19,736 bases of DNA from GCA-2733415 sp964608925 (lineage in GTDB: Bacteria; Bacteroidota; Bacteroidia; Flavobacteriales; Flavobacteriaceae): contig CAZSQD010000019.1 of the NCBI GenBank assembly GCA_964608925.1, forward strand, positions 1 through 19,736, given 5' to 3'. The notes below the pieces were generated by a model. That model saw only the letters and a program-made list of their open reading frames with translations. It had not been told where the DNA came from and did not search any database. Each line of letters starts with the position of its first letter. Position 1 is the stretch's first letter. Positions 1 to 6,153 of the stretch are shown here, one piece after another. The position numbers were made by a program, and so were the translations under genes.

Positions 1-32
1 CCGTGAATTTCATAATCTATTACATCTGCCAT
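1..32 (-). CDS. AIM24-family protein, N-terminal fragment (partial)
   Basis: Reading the minus strand from an ATG at 32 gives MADVIDYEIHG before the window ends, with no stop. This closely resembles the conserved start of AIM24/TIGR00266-family proteins (M-A-x-x-I-D-Y-x-I-x-G), small beta-sandwich proteins of unknown biochemical role that are common in Flavobacteria. Only ten complete codons are visible, so the family call rests on the N-terminal signature alone. The gene lies downstream of the DUF4442 gene on the same strand with a gap of about 140 bp, and may be co-transcribed with it. Confidence 0.55.
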   Translation of the reverse strand, partial: MADVIDYEIH

Positions 33-170
33 AATTATTGTTTTTTATTTGCTGTAGGCTAAACACCCGTTCAATTTATTTTTTATAAATTTTTCAATTC
101 TATCTTCTCTATTTCTTTTCGCTCCCTAATTCATTTTCTCTCCTTATACCTAACACCTCATTCCTCAAAC
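33..170. other. Intergenic spacer, strongly strand-asymmetric
   Basis: This spacer lies between the DUF4442 stop and the AIM24 start. Positions about 100-170 are almost purely pyrimidine on the plus strand, so the transcript of the minus-strand genes would be purine-rich (many AGG/GAG/TTAGG steps). No ORF, clear hairpin terminator or good TAnnTTTG promoter was found here. It would form a long purine-rich leader or linker ahead of the AIM24 gene. Confidence 0.35.
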
Positions 171-626
171 CTAACTTTTAACTTTTACACTCCACTCATA
201 GGTATACTTCCCAACCTCATCGCCTACCGCATCCACTCCAATTACGGTAAGTGTCATTTTTTGCCCCTCTTTAGTATCAAATGCTTTTTGTAAGGTTTTG
301 GAAATTAACTGCCCATCTTTACAAGTAAAATGCACACGCCCTTTTACTTTTTTAAAGTAACTCCCTGTATTATGAGTAACCAACATGGATACTTTGTTAC
401 CACTTTCTTTAATTTTATTTAACACCAATGCTCCTGTTGCTAATTCAGATGCCATTGCTTGCACTGCAAAGTACATGGATCCAAATGGGTTTTGATTCAG
501 CCATCTATACTTAGCACTGGTTACACATTGAGTATCTGACATTGATTTTAACCGTACCCCACTTATAAATGCAGCTGGTAATTTTGCGAATAGAAATAAG
601 TTAATTTTATTAGGTGATAAATTCAT
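171..626 (-). CDS. DUF4442 hotdog-fold protein (thioesterase-like)
   Basis: The product is 151 residues with no signal peptide, so probably cytoplasmic. The segment NPFGSMYFAVQAMASELATG (residues 46-65) has the shape of the hotdog-fold central helix: an N-x-x-G-S start, then an alanine-rich helix carrying a glutamate. That is the acyl-CoA binding region in PaaI/YiiD-type thioesterases. The rest alternates beta strands ending near residue 148, which matches the normal length of DUF4442 proteins. The ATG at 626 is the only sensible start and a promoter-like element lies upstream (670-703). Family membership is fairly sure. Catalytic activity on any acyl-CoA is inferred from the fold, and the substrate is unknown. 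The AIM24-like gene follows on the same strand. Confidence 0.75.
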   Translation of the reverse strand: MNLSPNKINLFLFAKLPAAFISGVRLKSMSDTQCVTSAKYRWLNQNPFGSMYFAVQAMASELATGALVLNKIKESGNKVSMLVTHNTGSYFKKVKGRVHFTCKDGQLISKTLQKAFDTKEGQKMTLTVIGVDAVGDEVGKYTYEWSVKVKS

Positions 627-669
627 GTTGTTAATTTTTCAACTAAGATAATTGATAAAACTCACATTC

Positions 670-703
670 CAAAATAAATACTAAATTAATATTAGCCTCT
701 CAA
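670..703 (-). promoter_or_regulatory. Putative promoter for the DUF4442 gene
   Basis: On the minus strand TTG (701-703) is followed after 23 bp by TTATTTTG (670-677). This matches the Flavobacterium consensus TTG-N17-23-TAnnTTTG with one mismatch at the conserved A. It would start transcription roughly 35 bp upstream of the ATG at 626. It was found by eye, and AT-rich DNA yields such matches by chance. Confidence 0.35.
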
Positions 704-758
704 AAGCCCCATTTTACGGTTAAAATGTTAAAAAAATGTTAAATTACAGTACTTTGTA

Positions 759-790
759 TTGCATAATACTATCCAAAAGACATATCTTTG
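759..790 (+). promoter_or_regulatory. Promoter of the DUF4870-padR-pspC operon
   Basis: TTG (759-761), then 21 bp, then TATCTTTG (783-790) matches the Bacteroidota sigma-A consensus TTG-N17-23-TAnnTTTG without a mismatch in the -7 element. The expected transcription start near 795-798 lies inside the longer possible reading frame that opens at 736. This favours the ATG at 832 as the true start of the first gene. An 11-bp direct repeat (763-773 and 797-807) brackets the -7 element. Confidence 0.6.
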
Positions 791-807
791 CAGTAGATAA
801 TACTATC
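763..807 (+). repeat. 11-bp direct repeats around the -7 box, candidate PadR operator
   Basis: ATAATACTATC occurs exactly at 763-773 and again at 797-807, on either side of the TATCTTTG at 783-790. The second copy with its preceding G reads GATAATACTATC, which matches its own reverse complement at 10 of 12 positions, as expected for a site bound by a dimeric winged-helix regulator. The operon it fronts encodes a PadR-type protein, so autoregulation is a natural inference. The sequence is not the ATGT-N8-ACAT box described for some PadR proteins. Confidence 0.45.
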
Positions 808-831
808 TCAATTAAAAAATCAATCAAAATC

Positions 832-1275
832 ATGCTAACTCAACATCACAAAAACATTGCAAGCTTTATACATATAGGTGTATTTAGTAAGTATTTATTT
901 CCGTTCGGAAATTTTATTTTCCCATTAATACTATGGAGCGTAAATAAAGATAAATCAGAATTTATTGATCAAAACGGTAAACAAGTACTCAATTTTCAAT
1001 TAAGTATCTTATTCTATTTTATTGCTATTGTAATGCTTTGTATTCCTTTCGCTATTTATTTTGGCATTAGTATGTCCGAAATAGAAAACTTAAAAGGAGA
1101 GGTTACTGCTTTTGATATTACACAATTTTCAGGAAGTTTATTAACCATTATTGGCTTAATTTTTTCTGCTATTGCATTATTAGTTATGGAATTGGTAACT
1201 ACCATTATTGGCGCTTTAAAAGCTAATGAAGGAGTTGTTTACAAATACCCAATGTCTATACCATTTATTAAATAA
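832..1275 (+). CDS. DUF4870 domain-containing membrane protein
   Basis: From the ATG at 832 the product is 147 residues. The motif in SEFIDQNGKQVLNFQLS, followed by two hydrophobic segments with a charged linker between them, is the DUF4870 (Tic20-like) pattern: an F-x-x-x-N/H-G-K-Q-x-L-N-F-Q signature between transmembrane helices. An additional hydrophobic segment near the start (LFPFGNFIFPLILW) gives about three to four membrane helices. The frame is open back to 736, but those codons precede the promoter's expected start site and have no hydrophobic or family-like character. It is the first gene of a set continuing into padR (66-bp gap) and pspC. The role is unknown; inner-membrane location is inferred from the helices. 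Confidence 0.8.
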   Translation: MLTQHHKNIASFIHIGVFSKYLFPFGNFIFPLILWSVNKDKSEFIDQNGKQVLNFQLSILFYFIAIVMLCIPFAIYFGISMSEIENLKGEVTAFDITQFSGSLLTIIGLIFSAIALLVMELVTTIIGALKANEGVVYKYPMSIPFIK

Positions 1276-1341
1276 AAAAAAATCATCAATAAAAATCAAT
1301 CAAAAAATGAACAATCTACATCACCTTAAAAAATTAAACCT

Positions 1342-1683
1342 ATGAAATTAGAAAACACAAAAGCACAAATGCGAAAAGGTGTTTTAGAATACTGCATACT
1401 TTCCGTTTTACATGGCAAAGACGCATACGTAGCAGAAATTTTAAGCACACTTAAAGACGCCAAATTATTGGTAGTAGAAGGTACAATTTACCCGCTACTC
1501 ACCCGATTAAAAAATGCAGGATTATTAAATTATAGATGGGAGGAATCTACATCTGGACCGCCAAGAAAATACTATGCATTAACTGAAAATGGTAAAACAT
1601 TTTTAAAAGAATTAACTAAAACGTGGGACAACCTACAACAAGCAGTAACTATTGTAACGCTAAAAAAGACTAACGATGAATAA
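1342..1683 (+). CDS. PadR family transcriptional regulator
   Basis: The 113-residue protein is a compact PadR winged helix. It has MRKGVLEYCILSVL (residues 10-23) as the first helix, a recognition region around VVEGTIYPLLTRLKNAGLL, and the wing GPPRKYYALTENG (residues 72-84). These motifs are very typical of the short PadR-s1 subfamily, which has only a brief C-terminal helix for dimerisation. Such proteins usually repress neighbouring genes and release DNA when a ligand or stress signal is sensed. The gene overlaps pspC by 8 bp (ATG at 1676, TAA ending at 1683), indicating translational coupling. The direct repeats at 763-807 are a plausible target. Its ligand cannot be told from sequence. 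Confidence 0.92.
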   Translation: MKLENTKAQMRKGVLEYCILSVLHGKDAYVAEILSTLKDAKLLVVEGTIYPLLTRLKNAGLLNYRWEESTSGPPRKYYALTENGKTFLKELTKTWDNLQQAVTIVTLKKTNDE

Positions 1684-3442
1684 GACAGTAAATATAAATT
1701 TAGGAGGATTCATTTTTCACATAGATGAAATTGCATATCAAAAACTGCAAAGTTATTTGAACGCTGTAAAAAGATCTTTTCAAGGAGCTTCTGGCGAAGA
1801 AGAAATTATAACCGATATTGAAGCACGTATTGCCGAATTATTTTCGGAAAAAATGCAAAACGAGCGTCAAGTGGTCAGTACTAAAGATGTTGAGAATATT
1901 ATTGAAATTATGGGGCAACCTGAAGATTATAGGGTAGACGAAGATATTTTTGAAGACGAACCAAAAACACGTACCACATCAAACACCGTACGAAAACTAT
2001 ATAGAGACATTAATAAACGTTATGTAGCGGGAGTTTGTTCTGGCTTAGGGTATTATTTAGGGTTAGATGCTCTTTGGGTACGTTTAATACTTTTAGCCTT
2101 AACCATACCTACTGGTGGCGCAACAATTTTAGCATATGTACTTTTTTGGATATTAGTACCTGAAGCACGTACTACTGCCGAAAAAATAGCAATGACTGGA
2201 GATCCTATCAATATTTCTAACATTGAAAAAAAAATTAAAGAAGGTTTTGATAGCGCTTCCGAAACCGTAAAAAATGCCGATTATGAGAAAATGGGGAACA
2301 GAGCACAAAGCGGAATTTCCAATTTTTTTGATGGCTTTGGGCGTGTTTTTATGACACTATTTAAAATATTTGGTAAATTTATTGGAGTTATATTATTAAT
2401 TACCGGAGTGATGACACTAATTGGGTTACTAATAGGAACGTTTACAGTAACCTCTTTTGATATTTTTAACTTCGGTTTTACCAATCAAATGGAATTGTAT
2501 GACTATGCGCCTTCTTCTATCTGGTTATTATCCATATTAGGTTTCTTTGCAATTGGTATTCCGTTTTTCTTTTTAGCTTATTTAGGTTTAAAAATATTGG
2601 TTACCAACTTAAAGTCCATCGGTAATGTTGCTAAATTTAGCTTATTAGGTTTGTGGTTATTCTCTGTAATATTTGCTGCTTTTTTCGGAATTAAAACCGC
2701 TATAAAAACAAATGACAGCGCACAAGTTATAATAAAAGAGCAACTCCCATTTACTGCTACTGATACGCTAAATATTAGTATGGTAGCTAATGAATTGTAC
2801 CCAACAAGCATGTCAAGAAAAGGCAATGAACAATTTGTGTATGATGAAAATAATGTAAAGCAAGTTTTTGTGCAAGATGTACGTTTAATTATAAAATCTA
2901 CTAAAGATAGTATTGCTACAATAAAAATAAAAAAGGAAGCGAATGGTGTATCACATAAAGCTGCAAAAACAAGAGCTGAAGATATTAGCTATAGTTATGA
3001 AATTACAAACAATGAGTTGCTATTAAATAATTACTTATTAGCCAGTGAAAATGAAAAATACAACAGTCAGGAAGTAGAATTAACACTTTATTTACCAGAA
3101 GGAATGGTTATTTATGCAGGTGAAAACACCTATTCTTTTCATAGAAATAGTAACAAATACAATGATATTTTAGACAATGGTGACGAAGCACATTACCTCC
3201 GTATTTTAAATAACAAAACTGAATGTTTAGACTGCACCTATATAAACCTTAACAATGAAGATGAAAACCATTTTAATATAGATGAAAACGGAATTAACAT
3301 AGATATTGATAGTGATGATGAAACTGGAAAAATAACTATTGATGATGGCGGAATTGACATTAATATTAATGGTAAAAACGGGGAACATGTTGTACTAAAA
3401 ATTGATAAAAACGGAATTAGAATCAATAATAAAACTAATTAA
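1676..3442 (+). CDS. PspC domain-containing membrane protein
   Basis: The 588-residue protein begins with a cytoplasmic region (1-105) that includes a helical segment ending IIEIMGQPEDY, common in Bacteroidota PspC proteins. The PspC domain follows at about 106-165, with KRYVAGVCSGLGYYLGLD and then a membrane helix. Further helices lie near 232-256, 281-308 and 320-340. Residues 345-588 form a beta-rich domain, probably outside the inner membrane, resembling the head/GIN region. Its end carries three imperfect I-D-x-x-G-I-x-I repeats (533-542, 553-562, 574-583) rich in Asp and Asn. PspC in enterobacteria senses envelope stress; here it is coupled to PadR rather than PspF. A role as envelope sensor or anchor is an inference from family and context. 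A GC-rich hairpin starts at its stop codon. Confidence 0.88.
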   Translation: MNKTVNINLGGFIFHIDEIAYQKLQSYLNAVKRSFQGASGEEEIITDIEARIAELFSEKMQNERQVVSTKDVENIIEIMGQPEDYRVDEDIFEDEPKTRTTSNTVRKLYRDINKRYVAGVCSGLGYYLGLDALWVRLILLALTIPTGGATILAYVLFWILVPEARTTAEKIAMTGDPINISNIEKKIKEGFDSASETVKNADYEKMGNRAQSGISNFFDGFGRVFMTLFKIFGKFIGVILLITGVMTLIGLLIGTFTVTSFDIFNFGFTNQMELYDYAPSSIWLLSILGFFAIGIPFFFLAYLGLKILVTNLKSIGNVAKFSLLGLWLFSVIFAAFFGIKTAIKTNDSAQVIIKEQLPFTATDTLNISMVANELYPTSMSRKGNEQFVYDENNVKQVFVQDVRLIIKSTKDSIATIKIKKEANGVSHKAAKTRAEDISYSYEITNNELLLNNYLLASENEKYNSQEVELTLYLPEGMVIYAGENTYSFHRNSNKYNDILDNGDEAHYLRILNNKTECLDCTYINLNNEDENHFNIDENGINIDIDSDDETGKITIDDGGIDININGKNGEHVVLKIDKNGIRINNKTN

Positions 3443-3479
3443 TCGCGGGGAGATAGCCCAATAGTTTAATCCCCCCGAT
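3442..3479 (+). terminator. GC-rich hairpin after pspC (attenuator or processing site)
   Basis: ATCGCGGGGA (3442-3451) can pair with TCCCCCCGAT (3470-3479), a 10-bp stem with one C-C mismatch and an 18-nt loop. It begins on the last base of the pspC stop codon. It is conspicuously GC-rich for this AT-rich region, but no U-run follows, so it is not a classical intrinsic terminator. It may reduce read-through into the downstream lipoprotein gene or protect the 3' end of the upstream mRNA. Confidence 0.45.
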
Positions 3480-3595
3480 GTTCTACATTAAAAGTTTATA
3501 AAAATGAAGCTTAATACCTCGTTCCATTGGTTGAGGAAGTTTATTTTTACACATAATAAAAACAAATTATTAATTAACAATTAACTCAAAATATT

Positions 3596-4327
3596 ATGAA
3601 AACAATTGTAAAATACGCCATATTAATTATTACAGCTATTGTAATGCTAAGCTGTAAAACCGACTTTAATAACTTTACTGGAGTAAAAGGAAACGGAGAG
3701 GTAACCACTTCTACCCGTTTTACAGGAAATGATTTTTCAAGCATCAAAGCATCTGAAGGTTTAAATGTAGTACTTACACAAAGTAATCATACATTAGTAA
3801 AAGTACAAGCAGATAGTAATTTACAAGACCTCATCCTTACTGAAATTAAAGATGGTGTACTTATATTACATACCAGTGAGCAAATTGGCAGAGCGTCCGC
3901 TAAAAAAATTGTGGTACACTTTACCAACTTAAACAATATTACTTGCAGTAGCGGAGCAGATGTACATAGTGTAAATGCTATAAAAAGTAATACGATTTCT
4001 TTAAAAGCAAGTAGCGGTAGTGCTATATCCTTAAAAGTAAATGCGCAACAAATTAATGCAATAGCTTCAAGTGGTGCAAATATTGAATTATCTGGCAACA
4101 CCAAGCTATTTAGCGCAACAGCATCAAGTGGTAGTGAAATTGATGCTAATGGTTTAATTACAAAACAATGTGCCGCAAAAGCTTCCAGTGGATCTAATAT
4201 TGATATTAACTGCACCGAAAGTATAGATGCAAAAGCATCAAGTGGTGCAAATATTGAATACAAAGGAAATCCTACTGATGTTAAAAAATCAAAAAGTTCT
4301 GGAGGGAGTATCTCTAAGTCATCTTAG
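3596..4327 (+). CDS. Head/GIN domain (DUF2807) lipoprotein with SSG repeats
   Basis: The 243-residue protein has a lipoprotein signal peptide: hydrophobic residues 7-18, then LSC with the lipidated cysteine at position 20. The mature part starts with a region typical of the DUF2807 head/GIN family (GNGEVTTSTR, then SSIKASEGLNVVLTQ). It then turns into a regular repeat in which SSG occurs at residues 118, 139, 158, 177, 197, 215 and 234. Spacing is 18-21 residues with an alternating polar/aliphatic pattern, as expected for successive rungs of a right-handed beta-helix. It is likely displayed on a membrane surface facing the periplasm or exterior. It sits 153 bp behind pspC and ahead of a second DUF2807 gene. 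Function is unknown; an adhesive or polymerising scaffold role is possible but not shown. A strong terminator follows. Confidence 0.85.
   Translation: MKTIVKYAILIITAIVMLSCKTDFNNFTGVKGNGEVTTSTRFTGNDFSSIKASEGLNVVLTQSNHTLVKVQADSNLQDLILTEIKDGVLILHTSEQIGRASAKKIVVHFTNLNNITCSSGADVHSVNAIKSNTISLKASSGSAISLKVNAQQINAIASSGANIELSGNTKLFSATASSGSEIDANGLITKQCAAKASSGSNIDINCTESIDAKASSGANIEYKGNPTDVKKSKSSGGSISKSS
4067..4259 (+). repeat. 22-bp exact direct repeat inside the SSG-repeat gene
   Basis: The 22 bases at 4067-4088 recur exactly at 4238-4259 (start TCAAGTGGTGC, end ATTGAAT). The copies are 171 bp apart, that is 57 codons or three beta-helix rungs, and both encode S-S-G-A-N-I-E. Exact conservation at synonymous positions suggests a recent internal duplication or gene conversion rather than protein-level selection alone. 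Confidence 0.75.
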
Positions 4328-4346
4328 TAATTATATTCCTTTTTAT

Positions 4347-4382
4347 AAAAACCTCAAAAAATGTACTTTTTTGAGGTTTTTT
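4347..4382 (+). terminator. Intrinsic terminator after the SSG-repeat lipoprotein gene
   Basis: AAAAACCTCAAAAAA (4347-4361) pairs perfectly with 4367-4381 around a TGTAC loop. The stem is 15 bp, rich in A-T pairs around a CCTC/GAGG core, and is followed by T residues. The A-run/T-run symmetry means it could work on both strands. It separates the next DUF2807 gene, which has its own promoter. Confidence 0.85.
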
Positions 4383-4414
4383 ATTGTTTAAATATATTTA
4401 TATTGCAACTATTA

Positions 4415-4462
4415 TTTTCAATTTAAAGAAATGGCAACATCTTTGTATATAGATTGATACTA
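4415..4462 (+). promoter_or_regulatory. Promoter and operator-like element of the second DUF2807 gene
   Basis: A -7-like CATCTTTG (4438-4445) is preceded at 19 bp by TTTT (4415-4418), a weak -33. TAGATTGATACTA (4450-4462) follows the -7 element and resembles TAGATAATACTA found at the same place in the DUF4870-padR-pspC promoter (794-805). The strong terminator at 4347-4382 makes an independent promoter here necessary. Co-regulation with the PadR operon is inferred. Confidence 0.4.
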
Positions 4463-4476
4463 AACAAAAATAAATT

Positions 4477-5304
4477 ATGAAACTAAAATTATTAATCCTT
4501 ACCTTACTAATAGGTTTTACAGGATTTTCTCAAAAAAAAGAAAAAATAAAAGGCAATAAATTAGTTAAAGTACAGCAACATCAAATTGCTCCTTTTACTA
4601 CTTTAAATTTAAATGAAGACATTGAAGTTTACTTACTAAAAGGTCTTACCCCGCAAATAGAATTTGAAACCGATGAAAACCTACATGCTATTTTTAGGTT
4701 TGCGGTAGATAATAATGGAACCTTAAACATTACGACTACTCATAAAATTACGTCTAAAAAAGAATTAAAAATCAGAATTACATTTACCGATGAATTTACA
4801 ACTATTATAGCTTCGGACAAAGCTAAAGTAAACTCATTAATGGATTTTGACATGAAAACCTTAAACATTAATGCTAAAGACAATGCTAAAGTATACATTA
4901 CCGCAAAAACTACTGATTTTAAATTAGAAATAAGTAATCATGCTAAAATAGAGTTAAACTTAGAAGCGCAAAAAGCTATTGTTTTAATGAATGAATCCAG
5001 CAATATAAAAGCACTTATAAATGCTGATAATTTAAAATTTGATTTATACCAAAAAGCAAATGCTAAAATTGAAGGAGATGTAAATGAGCTAAATTTAAGA
5101 GCTGACAATGCTACTAATTTTAAAGGAGAAAAATTAACTGCAAAAAAATGCACCCTAATTGCAGAAGGCAGTAGTGATTGTTATATAGAAGTTAAAAATG
5201 AATTAACCCTAGAAGCATCAGGTACTACAGAAGTTTATATTTATGGTAACCCAAAAATAGCACTTAACAAATTTGAAAACTCTGCAGTTATTTACAAAAA
5301 ATAA
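4477..5304 (+). CDS. Secreted head/GIN domain (DUF2807) protein
   Basis: The 275-residue protein has a Sec signal peptide (hydrophobic 4-16, probable cleavage after GFS, before QKK) and no lipobox cysteine. The mature protein opens with the DUF2807 pattern IAPFTTLNLNEDIEVYLLKG (38-57). Repeated strand units follow, many carrying A-K-V/I or N-A-K-I turns (for example NAKVYITAK, HAKIELNLE, NAKIEGDV), consistent with stacked beta-helix rungs. The gene is distantly related to the preceding SSG-repeat lipoprotein but lacks its SSG turns, so the two look like old paralogues with one anchored and one soluble form. Location is probably periplasmic or secreted. Function is unknown. A strong hairpin follows the stop. 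Confidence 0.82.
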   Translation: MKLKLLILTLLIGFTGFSQKKEKIKGNKLVKVQQHQIAPFTTLNLNEDIEVYLLKGLTPQIEFETDENLHAIFRFAVDNNGTLNITTTHKITSKKELKIRITFTDEFTTIIASDKAKVNSLMDFDMKTLNINAKDNAKVYITAKTTDFKLEISNHAKIELNLEAQKAIVLMNESSNIKALINADNLKFDLYQKANAKIEGDVNELNLRADNATNFKGEKLTAKKCTLIAEGSSDCYIEVKNELTLEASGTTEVYIYGNPKIALNKFENSAVIYKK

Positions 5305-5320
5305 ACTGCTGATTCATTTT

Positions 5321-5358
5321 AAAAAATCCCTAAGTATAATTTACATAGGGATTTTTTT
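5321..5358. terminator. Bidirectional terminator between DUF2807 and rhomboid genes
   Basis: AAAAAATCCCTA (5321-5332) pairs perfectly with TAGGGATTTTTT (5346-5357), with a 13-nt loop and T-runs on both strands. It lies between two convergent genes. The T-run includes part of the TAA stop codon of the minus-strand rhomboid gene (5357-5359). Confidence 0.85.
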
Positions 5359-6046
5359 ATTCCTCTTCCTCAATAATTAAATTACCATTTTCATCTAAAA
5401 AAGGTAAATTAGCAACAAACCTTCCTTTCTCATTAAAGTGATCTAAAAACAGTGATTGATTGTAGGTCATTACCTTTAATTCTTCTTTGTGGTTTATTTC
5501 GTTTTCATATAAAAAACTCAATAGTACTCCAATTAATAAACCTGACAAATGCCCTTCCCATGAAATGGCTTTATCAATAGGTAATATATACCAAATCATC
5601 CCGCCATATAAAAAAATAATAGCTAATGATAGCGCAATTAAACGGTAGTTTTTACTAAAAAAACTTTTGGTAAAAATAAAGGCTGCTAACATATAAATTT
5701 GTCCGCTCATCCCAATATGATATGAAACCCTACCAATACCCCAAGTTAACAAACCTGTTACTAATAGTCCAACCATAAAAATACGCATATAGTTTTTGGG
5801 GTAAAAATACCGCAAGGTTAATGTGAGTACAAAAAAGGAAATGGTATTGTTGGTTAAATGCTCAAAATCACCATGTATAAAAGGGGCAAACAATACACCT
5901 TGTAAACCAGATAGGTTTCTTGGTAATATGCCGTACCTGTTTAAATTATAACCATAATCAATTTCAAACAAAAAAACAATCCACATTAACAACACCATTA
6001 ACAACGGAAACATTACAATTTTAAATAGTGTGATGATTTTTTTCAT
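5357..6046 (-). CDS. Rhomboid family intramembrane serine protease
   Basis: The 229-residue protein has a hydrophobic N-terminal helix (9-27) followed by a rhomboid core. HGDFEHLTNNTISFF (58-72) supplies the H-x-x-x-N oxyanion-region motif of the second core helix. GMSG (112-115) holds the catalytic Ser114. EGHLSGLLIG (164-173) holds the partner His166. All expected active-site residues are present, so the enzyme is predicted to cut transmembrane substrates within the inner membrane. The last 50 residues form a cytoplasmic tail ending in four glutamates. The gene is divergent from rarA with promoter-like elements in the 107-bp gap, and its stop lies in a shared terminator. The substrate is unknown. 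Confidence 0.9.
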   Translation of the reverse strand: MKKIITLFKIVMFPLLMVLLMWIVFLFEIDYGYNLNRYGILPRNLSGLQGVLFAPFIHGDFEHLTNNTISFFVLTLTLRYFYPKNYMRIFMVGLLVTGLLTWGIGRVSYHIGMSGQIYMLAAFIFTKSFFSKNYRLIALSLAIIFLYGGMIWYILPIDKAISWEGHLSGLLIGVLLSFLYENEINHKEELKVMTYNQSLFLDHFNEKGRFVANLPFLDENGNLIIEEEE

Positions 6047-6072
6047 ACTTTAAAGCTAGTCAATAAGTTTAC

Positions 6073-6100
6073 CAAAAGTGAAAATCGGAAATATTGTCAA
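6073..6100 (-). promoter_or_regulatory. Putative promoter for the rhomboid gene
   Basis: On the minus strand TTG (6098-6100) is followed after 17 bp by CACTTTTG (6073-6080), which has one mismatch to TAnnTTTG. This would start transcription about 20 bp upstream of the ATG at 6046. It was read by eye and has moderate specificity in AT-rich sequence. Confidence 0.35.
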
Positions 6101-6118
6101 AAACTTACATTCAATATT

Positions 6119-6149
6119 TTGAAATTTGAGGTATGTATTTGTATTTTTA
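6119..6149 (+). promoter_or_regulatory. Putative promoter abutting the rarA start
   Basis: TTG (6119-6121), then 20 bp, then TATTTTTA (6142-6149) matches TAnnTTTG except for the last base. The -7 element ends only four bases before the ATG at 6154, so the transcript would have little or no leader. It also argues against the alternative ATG at 6133. Confidence 0.35.
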
Positions 6150-6153
6150 CAAG

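Noticed and set aside
122..133. 12-mer CTCCCTAATTCA repeated at 122-133 and 15570-15581
   Set aside because: Several 12-base matches are expected by chance in a 20-kb AT-rich window, and the flanks do not match.
736..831. Longer N-terminus for the DUF4870 protein
   Set aside because: The extra 32 codons contain the TATCTTTG promoter element and the operator-like repeats, and the added residues are not family-like; the ATG at 832 fits better.
3542..3549. TATTTTTA as a promoter for the SSG-repeat lipoprotein gene
   Set aside because: No TTG lies 17-23 bp upstream, so the element is incomplete; transcription from the pspC operon through the hairpin remains possible.
3787..4263. 158-codon open frame on the minus strand
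   Set aside because: It is the antisense of the SSG-repeat lipoprotein; the regular codon use of the repeats keeps the opposite strand open. It has no promoter and no recognisable protein features.
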